Below, one piece after another: positions 36,495-49,306 of a stretch of 64,000 nt of DNA. The stretch is from Ptiloglossa arizonensis. Lineage: Eukaryota; Arthropoda; Insecta; Hymenoptera; Colletidae. Each line of letters begins with the position of its first letter. Positions within the stretch are counted from its first letter, which is position 1. The notes below the pieces were generated by a model. The model was not told the DNA's origin. It saw only the letters and a list, made by a program, of their open reading frames with translations, and made no database searches. Location of the stretch: the NCBI RefSeq assembly GCF_051014685.1, contig NW_027478594.1:248001-312000 (forward strand), read 5' to 3'. A program made the position numbers and the translations under genes.

Positions 36495-36502
36495 AAAATT
36501 TT
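36495..36502. other. AAAATTTT bend motif (representative)
   Basis: The 8-bp palindrome AAAATTTT lies two bases after the dyad at monomer positions 67-74 and is kept in most copies. A4T4 tracts are known to curve the helix. Repeated once per 177 bp it could help set nucleosome positions. The bending is established for the motif; the effect here is inferred. Confidence 0.6.
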
Positions 36503-36544
36503 CGCAAGTCTGACACTCGAAACCAATAACTGGTATAGCCTAGG

Positions 36545-38314
36545 GGAAAAGTACACACACCATTGTAAGCGGGCGAGTTCCTACTTTCAGATGCGACAGG
36601 AATTTGTCGAGTTCGTCAATCCGTTCGCGAGATATGGGAGTTTGAAGTTAAGGAATGGCTGAGAAACCATCAAAATTTTCGCAAGTCTGATACTCGAAAC
36701 CAATAACTACAATGGCCTAGGGGAAAAATACACATACCTTTGTAATCGGGCGAGTTTCTACTTTCAGATGCAACAGGAATTTCTCGAGTTCGTCAATCCG
36801 TTCGCGAGATATGGGAGTTTGAAGTTAAGGAATGGCTGAGAAACCATCAAAATTTTCGCGAGTCTGATACTCGAAACCAATAACTACAATGGCCTAGGGG
36901 AAAAATACACATACTGTTGGAATCGGGAGGGTTTCTACTTTCAGATGCAGCAGAAATTTTTCGTATTCGTCAATCCGTTCGCGAAATATCGGTGTTTGGA
37001 GTTAAGAGATGGTTGAGAAACCATCAAAATTTTGGCAATTCTGATACTCGAAACCATTAACTGGAATGGCCTAGGGGAAAAGTACACACACCATTGTTAT
37101 CGGGCGAGTTTCTACTTTCAGATGCAACAGGAATTTGTCGAGTTCGTCAATCCGTTCGCGAGATATGGTAGTTTGAAGCTAAGGAATGGTTGAGAAACCA
37201 TCAAAATTTTCGCAAGTCTGATACTCCAAACCAATAACTGGAATAGCCTAGGGGAAAAGTACACACACCATTGTAATCGGGCGAGTTTCTACTTTCAGAT
37301 GCGACAGGAATTTGTCGAGTTCGTCAATCCGTTCGCGAGATATGGGAGTTTGAAGTTAAGGAATGGCTGAGAAACCATCAAAATTTTCGCAAGTCTGATA
37401 CTCGAAACCAATAACTACAATGGCCTAGGGGAAAAATACACATACCGTTGTAATCGGGAGAGTTTCTACTTTCAGACGCAACAGAAATTTTTCGGATTCT
37501 TCAATCCGTTCGCGAAATATCGGAGTTTGGATTTAAGAGATGGTTGAGAAACCATCAAAATTTTCGCAAGTCTGATGCTCGAAACCGTTAACTGCAATGG
37601 CCTAGGGGAAAAGTACACCCACCATTATAATCGGGCGAGTTTCTACCTTCAGATGCAACAGAAATTTTTCGGATTCGTCAATCCGTTCGCGAAATATCGG
37701 AGTTTGGAGTTAAGAGATGGTTGAGAAACCATCAAAATTTTGGCAATTCTGATACTCGAAACCATTAACTGGAATAGCCTAGGGGAAAAGTACACACACC
37801 ATTGTTATCGGGCGAGTCTCTACTTCCAGATGCAACAGGAATTTTTCGAGTTCGTTAATCCGTTCGCGAGATATGGGAGTTCGAAGTTAAGGAATGGTTG
37901 AGAAACCATCAAAATTTTCGCAAGTCTGATACTCGAAAACAATAACTGGAACGGCCTAGGGGAAAAGTACGCACACCATTGTAGTCGGGCGTGTTTCTAC
38001 TTTCAGATGCAACAGGAATTTCTCGAGTTCGTCAATCCGTTCGCGAGATATGGGAGTTTGAAGTTAAAGAATGGTTGAGAAACCATCAAAATTTTCGCAA
38101 GTCTGACACTCGAAACCAATAACTGGTATAGCCTAGGGGAAAAGTACACACACCATTGTAATCGGGCGAGTTCCTACTTTCAGATGCGACAGCAATTTGT
38201 CGAGTTCGTCAATCCGTTCGCGAGATATGGGAGTTTGAAGTTAAGGAATGGCTGAGAAACCATCAAAATTTTCGCAAGTCTGATACTCGAGACCAATAAC
38301 TGCAATGGCCTAGG
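36545..38314 (+). repeat. 10-monomer tandem unit, copy 1 (1770 bp)
   Basis: Markers are CATTGTAAGCGGGCGAG (36561), TTCGCGAGTCTG (near 36854) and GCGAGTCTCTACTTCCAG (37812). Each returns exactly 1770 bp later, ten monomers. It ends with monomers carrying GCGTGTTTC and GGTATAGCC. Confidence 0.9.
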
Positions 38315-39785
38315 GGAAAAGTACACACACCATTGTAAGCGGGCGAGTTCCTACTTTCAGATGCGACAGGAATTTGTCGAGTTCGTCAATCCGTTCGCGA
38401 GATATGGGAGTTTGAAGTTAAGGAATGGCTGAGAAACCATCAAAATTTTCGCAAGTCTGATACTCGAAACCAATAACTACAATGGCCTAGGGGAAAAATA
38501 CACATACCTTTGTAATCGGGCGAGTTTCTACTTTCAGATGCAACAGGAATTTCTCGAGTTCGTCAATCCGTTCGCGAGATATGGGAGTTTGAAGTTAAGG
38601 AATGGCTGAGAAACCATCAAAATTTTCGCGAGTCTGATACTCGAAACCAATAACTACAATGGCCTAGGGGAAAAATACACATACTGTTGGAATCGGGAGG
38701 GTTTCTACTTTCAGATGCAGCAGAAATTTTTCGTATTCGTCAATCCGTTCGCGAAATATCGGTGTTTGGAGTTAAGAGATGTTTGAGAAACCATCAAAAT
38801 TTTGGCAATTCTGAAACTCGAAACCATTAACTGGAATGGCCTAGGGGAAAAGTACACACACCATTGTTATCGGGCGAGTTTCTACTTTCAGATGCAACAG
38901 GAATTTGTCGAGTTCGTCAATCCGTTCGCGAGATATGGGAGTTTGAAGTTAAGGAATGGTTGAGAAACCATCAAAATTTTCGCAAGTCTGATACTCCAAA
39001 CCAATAACTGGAATAGCCTAGGGGAAAAGTACACACACCATTGTAATCGGGCGAGTTTCTACTTTCAGATGCGACAGGAATTTGTCGAGTTCGTCAATCC
39101 GTTCGCGAGATATGGGAGTTTGAAGTTAAGGAATGGCTGAGAAACCATCAAAATTTTCGCAAGTCTGATACTCGAAACCAATAACTACAATGGCCTAGGG
39201 GAAAAATACACATACCGTTGTAATCAGGAGAGTTTCTACTTTCAGACGCAACAGAAATTTTTCGGATTCTTCAATCCGTTCGCGAAATATCGGAGTTTGG
39301 ATTTAAGAGATGGTTGAGAAACCATCAAAATTTTCGCAAGTCTGATGCTCGAAACCGTTAACTGGAATGGCCTAGGGGAAAAGTACACCCACCATTATAA
39401 TCGGGCGAGTTTCTACCTTCAGATGCAACAGAAATTTTTCGGATTCGTCAATCCGTTCGCGAAATATCGGAGTTTGGAGTTAAGAGATGGTTGAGAAACC
39501 ATCAAAATTTTGGCAATTCTGATACTCGAAACCATTAACTGGAATAGCCTAGGGGAAAAGTACACACACCATTGTTATCGGGCGAGTCTCTACTTCCAGA
39601 TGCAACAGGAATTTTTCGAGTTCGTTAATCCGTTCGCGAGATATGGGAGTTCGAAGTTAAGGAATGGTTGAGAAACCATCAAAATTTTCGCAAGTCTGAT
39701 ACTCGAAAACAATAACTGGAACGGCCTAGGGGAAAAGTACGCACACCATTGTAGTCGGGCGTGTTTCTACTTTCAGATGCAACAG
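38315..39785 (+). repeat. 10-monomer tandem unit, copy 2 (shortened)
   Basis: Follows copy 1 at a shift of 1770 bp until about 39785. There GATGCAACAG joins directly to CAATTTGTCGAG, skipping one monomer of copy 1. From there the sequence follows 36069 onward at a shift of 3717 bp (21 monomers) through CATTGTAAGCGGG (40278). Confidence 0.88.
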
Positions 39786-40576
39786 CAATTTGTCGAGTTC
39801 GTCAATCCGTTCGCGAGATATGGGAGTTTGAAGTTAAGGAATGGCTGAGAAACCATCAAAATTTTCGCAAGTCTGATACTCGAAACCAATAACTACAATG
39901 GCCTAGGGGAAAAATACACATACTGTTGGAATCGGGAGGGTTTCTACTTTCAGATGCAGCAGAAATTTTTCGGATTCGTCAATCCGTTCGCGAAATATCG
40001 GAGTTTGGAGATAACAGATGGTTGAGATTCCGTCAAAATTTTCGCAAGTCTGATACTCGAAACCATTAACTGGAACGGCCTAGGGGAAAAGTACACACAC
40101 CACTGTAATCGGGCGAGTTTCTACTTTCAGATGCAACAGGAATTTCTCGAGTTCGTCAATCCGTTCGCGAGATATGGGAGTTTGAAGTTAAGGAATGGTT
40201 GAGAAACCATCAAAATTTTCGCAAGTCTGACACTCGAAACCAATAACTGGTATAGCCTAGGGGAAAAGTACACACACCATTGTAAGCGGGCGAGTTCCTA
40301 CTTTCAGATGCGACATGAAATTGTCGAGTTCGTCAATCCGTTCGCGAGATATGGGAGTTTGAAGTTAAGGAATGGCTGAGAAACCATCAAAATTTTCGCA
40401 AGTCTGATACTCGAAACCAATAACTACAATGGCCTAGAGGAAAAATACACATACCTTTGTAATCGGGCGAGTTTCTACTTTCAGATGCAACAGGAATTTC
40501 TCGAGTTCGTCAATCCGTTCGCGAGATATGGGAGTTTGAAGTTAAGGAATGGCTGAGAAACCATCAAAATTTTCGC

Positions 40577-41459
40577 GAGTCTGATACTCGAAACGAATAA
40601 CTAGAATGTCCTAGGGGAAAAATACACATACCGTTGGAATCGGGAGAGTTTCTACTTTCAGATGCAGAAGAAATTTTTCGGATTCGTCAATCCGTTCGCG
40701 AAATATCGGAGTTTGGATTTAAGTGATGGTTGAGAAACCATCAAAATTTTCGCAAGTCTGATACTCGAAACGAATAACTAGAATGTCCTAGGGGAAAATA
40801 CACATACCGTTGTAATCGGGAGAGTTTCTACTTTCAGATGCAACAGAAATTTATCGTATTCGTCAATCCGTTCGCGAAATATCGGAGTTTGGAATTAAGA
40901 GGTGGTTGAGAAACTATCAAAATTTTCGCAAGTCTGATACTCGAAACCATAACTACAATGGCATAGGGGAAAAATACACTTACCGTTGTAATCGGGCGAG
41001 TTTCTGCTTTCCGATGCAACAGGAATTTCTCAACTTCATCAATCCGTTCGCGAAATATAGGAGTTTGGAGTTTAGAGATGGTTGCGAAACCATCAAAATT
41101 TTCGCAAGTCTGATACTCGAAACGAATAACTGGAATTGCCTAGGGAAAAATTACACACACCATTGTATTCGGGCCAGTTTCTACTTTCAGATGCAACAGG
41201 AATTTTTCGAGTTCGTCAATCCGTTCGCGAGATATGGGAGTTTGAAGTTAAGGAATGGTTGAGAAACCATCAAAATTTTCGCAAGTCTGATACTCGAAAC
41301 CAATAAGTGGAATAGCCTAGGGGAAAAGTACACACACCATTGTAATCGGGCGAGTTTCTACTTTCAGATGCAACAGGAATTTGTCGAGTTCGTCAATCCG
41401 TTCGCGATATATGGGAGTTTGAAGTTAAGGAATGGTTGCGAAACCATCAAAATTTTCGC
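40577..41459 (+). repeat. 5-monomer tandem unit, copy 1 (883 bp)
   Basis: A pentamer with AAACGAATAACTAGAATGTCC (40591), a one-base-short GGGGAAAATACAC, a one-base-short CGAAACCATAACTACAATGGC and TTTCCGATGCAACAGG. The two shared one-base deletions make the unit 883 rather than 885 bp. Confidence 0.9.
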
Positions 41460-42170
41460 AAGTCTGATACTCGAAACGAATAACTAGAATGTCCTAGGGG
41501 AAAAATACACATACCGTTGGAATCGGGAGAGTTTCTACTTTCAGATGCAGAAGAAATTTTTCGGATTCGTCAATCCGTTCGCGAAATATCGGAGTTTGGA
41601 TTTAAGTGATGGTTGAGAAACCATCAAAATTTTCGCATGTCTGATACTCGAAACGAATAACTAGAATGTCCTAGGGGAAAATACACATACCGTTGTAATC
41701 GGGAGAGTTTCTACTTTCAGATGCAACAGAAATTTATCGTATTCGTCAATCCGTTCGCGAAATATCGGAGTTTGGAATTAAGAGGTGGTTGAGAAACTAT
41801 CAAAATTTTCGCAAGTCTGATACTCGAAACCATAACTACAATGGCATAGGGGAAAAATACACTTACCGTTGTAATCGGGCGAGTTTCTGCTTTCCGATGC
41901 AACAGGAATTTCTCGACTTCATCAATCCGTTCGCGAAATATCGGAGTTTGGAGTTAAGAGATGGTTGCGAAACCATCAAAATTTTCGCAAGTCTGATACT
42001 CGAAACGAATAACTGGAATTGCCTAGGGAAAAATTACACACACCATTGTTATCGGGCGAGTTTCTACTTTCAGATGCAACAGGAATTTGTCGAGTTCGTT
42101 AATCCGTTCGCGAGATATGGGAGTTTGAAGTTAAGGAATGGTTGAGAAACCATCAAAATTTTCGCAAGTC
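41460..42170 (+). repeat. 5-monomer tandem unit, copy 2 (partial)
   Basis: Matches copy 1 at a shift of 883 bp, with both one-base deletions retained. It diverges after about 42040, where CATTGTTATCGGGCGAG replaces CATTGTATTCGGGCCAG, so the last monomer has been replaced or exchanged. Confidence 0.88.
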
Positions 42171-42199
42171 TGATTCTCGAAAACAATAACTGGAACGGC

Positions 42200-43210
42200 C
42201 TAGGGGAAAAATAAACATACCGTTGTTATCGGGCGAGTTTCCGCTTTCAGATGCAATAGGAACTTTTTGAGTCCGTCAATCCGTTCGTGAGATATGGGAG
42301 TTTGGAATTAAGAGATGGTTGAGAAACCATCAAAATTTTCGCAAGTCTGATACACGAAACCGTTAACTGGAATGGCCTAGGGGAAAAGTACACCCACCAT
42401 TATAATCGGGCGAGTTTCTACTTTCAGATGCAACAGGAATTTGTCGAGTTCGTCAATCCGTTCGCGAGATATGGTAGTTTGAAGTTAAGGAATGGTTGAG
42501 AAACCATCAAAATTTTCGCAAGTCTGACACTCGAAAACAATAACTGGAACGGCCTAGGGGAAAAATAAACATACCGTTATTATCGGGCGAGTTTCCGCTT
42601 TCAGATGCAATAGGAACTTCTTGAGTCCGTCAATCCGTTCGTGAGATATGGGAGTTTGGAATTAAGAGATGGTTGAGAAACCATCAAAATTTTGGCAATT
42701 CTGATACTCGACACCATTAACTGGAATGGCCTAGGGGAAAAGTACACACACCATTGTTATCGGGCGAGTTTCTACTTTCAGATGAAACAGGAATTTGTCG
42801 AGTTCGTTAATCCGTTCGCGAGATATGGGAGTTTGAAGTTAAGGAATGGTTGAGAAACCATCAAAATTTTCGCAAGTCTGATACTCGAAACCAATAACTA
42901 CAATGGCCTAGGGGAAAAATACACATACCGTTGTAATCGGGAGAGTTTCTACTTTCAGAAGCAACAGAAATTTTTCGGGTTCTTCAATCCGTTCGCGAAA
43001 TATCGGAGTTTGGATTTAAGAGATGGTTGTGAAACCATCAAAATTTTGGCAATTCTGATACTCGACACCATTAACTGGAATGGCCTAGGGGAAAAGTACA
43101 CACACCATTGTTATCGGGCGAGTTTCTACTTTCAGATGCAACAGGAATTTCTCGAGTTCGTCAATCCGTTCGCGAGATATGGGAGTATGAAGTTAAGGAA
43201 TGGCTGAGAA
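42200..43210 (+). repeat. Local dimer duplications
   Basis: AAAATAAACATACCGTT with TTTCCGCTTTCAGATGCAATAGGAACTT occurs at about 42208 and 42562, 354 bp apart. TTTTGGCAATTCTGATACTCGACACC occurs near 42688 and 43043. Both indicate two-monomer duplications next to each other. Confidence 0.7.
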
Positions 43211-44053
43211 ACCATCAAAATTTTCGCAAGTCTGATACTCGAAACCAATAACTACAATGGCCTAGGGGAAAAATACACATACCTTTGTAATCGGGAGAGT
43301 TTTTACTTTCAGATGCAACAGAAATTTTTCGGGTTCTTCAATCCGTTCGCGAAATATCGGAGTTTGGATTTAAGAGATGTTTGAGAAACCATCAAAACTT
43401 TCGCAAGTCTGATACTCGAAACCGTTAACTGGAATGGCCTAGGGGAAAAGTACACCCACCATTATAATCGGGCGAGTTTCTACTTTCAGATGCAACAGGA
43501 ATTTCTCGAGTTCGTCAATCCGTTCGCGAGATATGGGAGTTTGAAGTTAAGGAATGGTTGAGAAACCATCAAAATTTTCGCAAGTCTGATACTCGAAAAC
43601 AATAACTGGAACGGCCTAGGGGAAAAGTACGCACACCGTTGTAGTCGGGCGAGTTTCTACTTTCAGATGCAAGAGAAATTTCTCGAGTTCGTCAATCCGT
43701 TCGCGAGATATGGGCGGTTTGAAGTTAAGGAATGGTTGAGAAACCATCAAAATTTTCGGAAGTCTGATACTCGAAACCAATAACTACAATGGCCTAGGAG
43801 AAAAATACACATACCGTTGTAATCGGGAAAGTTTCCACTTTCAGATGAAGCAGAAATTTTTCGGATTCGTCAATCCGTTCGCGAAATATCGGAGTTTGGA
43901 GATAAGAGATGGTTGAGATTCCGTCAAAATTTTCGCAAGTCTGATACTCGAAACCATTAACTGGAACGGCCTAGGGGAAAAGTCCACACACCGTTGTAAT
44001 CGGGCGAGTTTCTACTTTCAGATGCAGCAGGAATTTCTCGAGTTCGTCAATCC

Positions 44054-44070
44054 GTTCGCGAGATACGGGA
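44054..44070 (+). other. Perfect CENP-B-box match
   Basis: The only perfect copy noticed in the second homogenised block, in a GCAGCAGGAATTTCTCGAG monomer followed by GTTTGAAG. Confidence 0.65.
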
Positions 44071-46619
44071 GTTTGAAGTTAAGGAATGCTTGAGAAACCA
44101 TCAAAATTTTCGCAAGTCTGATACTCGAAACCATTAACTAGAACGGCCTAGGGGAGAAGTACACACACCATTGTAATCGGACGAGTTTCTACTTTCAGAT
44201 GCAGCAGGAATTTCTCGAGTTCGTCAATCCGTTAGCGAGATATGGGAATTTGGAATTAAAGATTGGTTGAGAAACCATCAAAATTTTCGCAAGTCTGATA
44301 CTCGAAACGAATAACTGGAATTGCCTAGGGAAAAATTGCACACACCGTTGTAATCGGGCCAGTTTCTACTTTCAGATGCAACAGGAATTTTTCGAGTTCG
44401 TCAATCCGTTCGCGAGATATGGGAGTTTGAAGTTAAGGAATGGTTGAGAAACCATCAAAATTTTCGGAAGTCTGATACACGAAACCAATAACTGGAATGG
44501 CCTTGCGTGAAAGTACACACACCATTGTAATCGGGAGAGTTTCTACTTTCAGATGCAACAGGAATTTCTCGAGTTCGTCAATCCGTTCGCGAGATATGGG
44601 AGTTTGAAGTTAAGGAATGGCTGAGAAACCATCAAAATTTTCGCAAGTCTGATACTCGAAACGAATAACTAGAATGGCCTAGGGGAAAAATACACATACC
44701 GTTGTAATCGGGAGAGTTTCTACTTTCAGATGCAACAGAAATTTTTCGGATTCTTCAATCCGTTCGCGAAATATCGGAGTTTGGATTTAAGTGATGGTTG
44801 AGAAACCATCAAAATTTTCGCAAGTCTGATACTCGAAACGAATAACTAGAATGGCCTAGGGGAAAAATACACTTACTGTTGTAATCGGGCGAGTTTCTGC
44901 TTTCAGATGCAACAGGAATTTCTCGACTTCATCAATCCCTTCGCGAAATGTCGGAGTTTGGAGTTAAGAGATGGTTGCGAAACCATCAAAATTTTCGCAA
45001 GTCTGATACTCGAAACCGTTAACTGGAATGGCCTAGGGGAAAAGTACACCCACCATTATAATCGGGCGAGTTTCTACTTTCTGATGCAACAGAAATTTTT
45101 CGGATTCGTCAATCCGTTCGCGAAATATCGGAGTTTGGAGTTAAGAGATGGTTGAGATACCATCAAAATTTTGGCAATTCTGATACTCGAAACCATTAAC
45201 TGGAATGGCCTAGGGGAAAAGTACACACACCATTGTTATCGGGCGAGTTTCTACTTTCAGATGCAACAGGAATTTGTCGAGATCGTTAATCCGTTCGCGA
45301 GAAATGGGAGTTTGAAGTTAAGGAATGGTTGAGAAACCATCAAAATTTTCGCTAGTCTGATACTCGAAAACAATAACTGGAACGGCCTAGGGGAAAAGTA
45401 CGAACACCATTGTAGTCGGGCGAGTTTCTACTTTCAGATGCAACAGGAATTTCTCGAGTTCGTCAATCCGTTCGCGAGATATCGGAGTTTGGAGTTAAGA
45501 GATGGTTGAGAAACCATCAAAATTTTGGCAATTCTGATACTCGACACCATTAACTGGAATGGCCTAGGGGAAAAGTACACACACCATTGTTATCGGGCGA
45601 GTTTCTACTTTCAGGTGCAACAGGAATTTGTCGAGTTCGTTAATCCGTTCGCGAGATATGGGAGTTTGAAGTTAAGGAATGGTTGAGAAACCATCAAAAT
45701 TTCCGCAAGTCTGATACTCGAAAACAATAACTGGAACGGCCTAGGGGAAAAGTACACACACCATTGTAATCGGGCGAGTTTCTACTTTCAGATGCGACAG
45801 GAATTTGTCGAGTTCGTCAATCCGTTCGCGAGATATGGGAGTTTGAAGTTAAGGAATGGCTGAGAAACCATCAAAATTTTCGCAAGTCTGATACTCGAAA
45901 CCAATAACTACAATGGCCTAGGGGAAAAATACACCCACCATTATAATCGGGCGAGTTTCTACTTTCAGATGCAACAGAAATTTTTCGTATTCGTCAATCC
46001 GTTCGCGAAATATCGGAGTTTGGAGTTAAGAGATGGTTGAGATACCATCAAAATTTTGGCAATTCTGATACTCGAAACCATTAACTGGAATGGCCTAGGG
46101 GAAAAGTACACACACCGTTGTTATCGGGCGAGTTTCTACTTTCAGATGCAACAGGAATTTGTCGAGTTCGTTAATCCGTTCGCGAGGCATGGGAGTTTGA
46201 AGTTAAGGAATGGTTGAGAAACCATCAAAATTTTCGCTAGTCTGATACTCGAAAACAATAACTGGAGCGGCCTAGGGGAAAAGTACGCACACCATTGTAG
46301 TAGGGCGAGTTTCTACTTTCAGATGCAACAGGAATTTCTCGAGTTCGTCAATCCGTTCGCGAGATATGGGAGTTTGAAGTTAAGGAATGGATGAGATACC
46401 ATCAAAATTTTCGCAATTCTGATACTAGAAACGAATAACTGGAATGGCCTGGTGGAAAGTACACACACCTATTGTAATCGGGCGAGTTCCTACTTTCAGA
46501 TGCGACAGGAATTTGTCGAGTTCGTCAATCCGTTCGCGAGATATGGGAGTTTGAAGTTAAGGAATGGCTGAGAAACCATCAAAATTTTCGCAAGTCTGAT
46601 ACTCGAAACCAATAACTAC

Positions 46620-47330
46620 AATGGCCTAGGGGAAAAATTCACACACCATTGTAATCGGGCGAGTTTCTACTTTCAGATGCAACAGGAATTTACGATTTCC
46701 TCAATCCGTTCGCGAGATATGGGAGTTTGAAGTGAAGGAATGGTTGAGAAACCATCATAATTTTCGCCAGCCTGATACTCGAAACCAATAACTGGAATAG
46801 CCTAGGGGAAAAGTACACACACCATTGTAATCGGGCGAGTTTCTACTTTCAGATGCGACAGGAATTTGTCGAGTTCGTCAATCCGTTCGCAAGATATGGG
46901 AGTTTGAAGTTAAGGAATGGCTGAGAAACCATCAAAATTTTCGCAAGTCTGATACTCGAAACCAATAACTACAATGGCCTAGGGGAAAAATTCACACACC
47001 ATTGTAATCGGGCGAGTTTCTACTTTCAGATGCAACAGGAATTTACGATTTCCTCAATCCGTTCGCGAGATATGGGAGTTTGAAGTGAAGGAATGGTTGA
47101 GAAACCATCAAAATTTTCGCCAGCCTGATACTCGAAACCAATAACTGGAATAGCCTAGGGGAAAAGTACACACACCATTGTAATCGGGCGAGTTTCTACT
47201 TTCAGATGCGACAGGAATTTGTCGAGTTCGTCAATCCGTTCGCAAGATATGGGAGTTTGAAGTTAAGGAATGGCTGAGAAACCATCAAAATTTTCGCAAG
47301 TCTGATACTCGAAACCAATAACTACGATGG
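46620..47330 (+). repeat. 353-bp dimer duplication with one-base deletion
   Basis: The variant GAATTTACGATTTCCTCAATCC, one base shorter than normal and lacking the XhoI site, occurs with the tacgatttcc core at 46691 and 47044, 353 bp apart. The flanking CGCCAGCCTGATAC variant repeats as well. Confidence 0.8.
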
Positions 47331-48245
47331 CCTAGGGGAAAAATACACATACCGTTGCAATCGGGAGAGTTTCTACTTTCAGATGCAACAGAAGTTTTTC
47401 GGGTTCTTCAATCCGTTCGCGAAATATCGGAGTTTGGATTTAAGAGATGGTTGAGAAACCATCAAAAATTTCGAAGGTCTGACACTCGAAACCAATAACT
47501 ACAATGGCCTATGGGAAAAATACACATACCGTTGTTATCGGGCGAGTTTCTGCTTTCAGATGCAATAGGAATTTCTCGAGTCCGTCAATCCGTTCGTGAG
47601 ATATCGGAGTCTGAAGTTAAAGAATGGTTGAGAAACCATCAAAATTTTTGAAAGTCTGATACTCGAAACCAATAACTGGAATGGCCTAGGGAAAAAGAAC
47701 ACACACCATTGTTATCGGGCGAGTTTCTACTTTCAGATGCAACAGGAATTTGTCGACTTCGTTAATCCGTTCGCGAGATATGGGAGTTTGAAGTTAAGGA
47801 ATGGTTGAGAAACCATCAAAATTTTCGCTAGTCTGATACTCGAAAAAAATAACTGGAACGGCCTGGGGAAAAGTACGCAAACCATTGTAGACGGGCGAGT
47901 TTCTACTTTCAGATGCAACAGGAATTGCTCGAGTTCGTCAATCCGTTCGCGAGATATGTGAGTTTGAAGTTAAGGAATGGTTGAGAAACCATCAAAATTT
48001 TCGGAAGTCTGATACTCGAAACCAATAACTGGAATAGCCTATAGGAAAAGTACACATACCATTGTAAGCGGGCGAGTTTCTACTTTCAGATGCAACAGAA
48101 ATTTTTCGGATTCTTCAATCCGTTCGCGAAATATCGGAGTTTGGATTTAAGAGATGGTTGAGAAACCATCAAAATTTTCGAAAGTCTGACACTCGAAACC
48201 AATAACTACAATGGCCTATGGGAAAAGTACACCCACCATTATAAT
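47185..48245 (+). repeat. 6-monomer tandem unit, copy 1 (1061 bp)
   Basis: A hexamer from GATGCGACAGG (47205) through ACTACGATGGCC (47321), AATCCGTTCGTGAGATATCGG, CGAAAAAAATAACTGG and GGCCTATAGG. It is repeated directly at a shift of 1061 bp. Confidence 0.9.
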
Positions 48246-49306
48246 CGGGCGAGTTTCTACTTTCAGATGCGACAGGAATTTGTCGAGTTCGTCAATCCGT
48301 TCGCAAGATATGGGAGTTTGAAGTTAAGGAATGGCTGAGAAACCATCAAAATTTTCGCAAGTCTGATACTCGAAACCAATAACTACGATGGCCTAGGGGA
48401 AAAATACACATACCGTTGCAATCGGGAGAGTTTCTACTTTCAGATGCAACAGAAGTTTTTCGGGTTCTTCAATCCGTTCGCGAAATATCGGAGTTTGGAT
48501 TTAAGAGATGGTTGAGAAACCATCAAAAATTTCGAATGTCTGACACTCGAAACCAATAACTACAATGGCCTATGGGAAAAATACACATACCGTTGTTATC
48601 GGGCGAGTTTCTGCTTTCAGATGCAATAGGAATTTCTCGAGTCCGTCAATCCGTTCGTGAGATATCGGAGTCTGAAGTTAAAGAATGGTTGAGAAACCAT
48701 CAAAATTTTTGAAAGTCTGATACTCGAAACCAATAACTGGAATGGCCTAGGGAAAAAGAACACACACCATTGTTATCGGGCGAGTTTCTACTTTCAGATG
48801 CAACAGGAATTTGTCGACTTCGTTAATCCGTTCGCGAGATATGGGAGTTTGAAGTTAAGGAATGGTTGAGAAACCATCAAAATTTACGCTAGTCTGATAC
48901 TCGAAAAAAATAACTGGAACGGCCTGGGGAAAAGTACGCAAACCATTGTAGACGGGCGAGTTTCTACTTTCAGATGCAACAGGAATTGCTCGAGTTCGTC
49001 AATCCGTTCGCGAGATATGTGAGTTTGAAGTTAAGGAATGGTTGAGAAACCATCAAAATTTTCGGAAGTCTGATACTCGAAACCAATAACTGGAATAGCC
49101 TATAGGAAAAGTACACATACCATTGTAAGCGGGCGAGTTTCTACTTTCAGATGCAACAGAAATTTTTCGGATTCTTCAATCCGTTCGCGAAATATCGGAG
49201 TTTGGATTTAAGAGATGGTTGAGAAACCATCAAAATTTTCGAAAGTCTGACACTCGAAACCAATAACTACAATGGCCTATGGGAAAAGTACACCCACCAT
49301 TATAAT
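48246..49306 (+). repeat. 6-monomer tandem unit, copy 2 (1061 bp)
   Basis: Tandem partner of 47185-48245 (ACTACGATGGCC at 48382). Small differences include TTCGAATGTCTG against TTCGAAGGTCTG and TTTACGCTAG against TTTTCGCTAG. The unit is one base short of six full monomers. Confidence 0.9.

Larger units (their letters stand above)
36429..36605 (+). repeat. Representative type A monomer (177 bp)
   Basis: This copy is close to the type A consensus and fixes the numbering used in other entries (position 1 = first C of CTCGAG). In order it contains the XhoI site (1-6), a CENP-B-box-like segment (18-34), a dyad ATGGTT-GAGA-AACCAT (50-65), AAAATTTT (67-74), the AvrII site region (111-116), and a pyrimidine run ending in CAG just before ATGCAACAGGAATTT at the end of the unit. 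The most variable part is 103-160, where two linked forms alternate: GGAATGGCC with GTACACACACCATTG, or ACAATGGCC with ATACACATACCGTTG. Confidence 0.9.
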
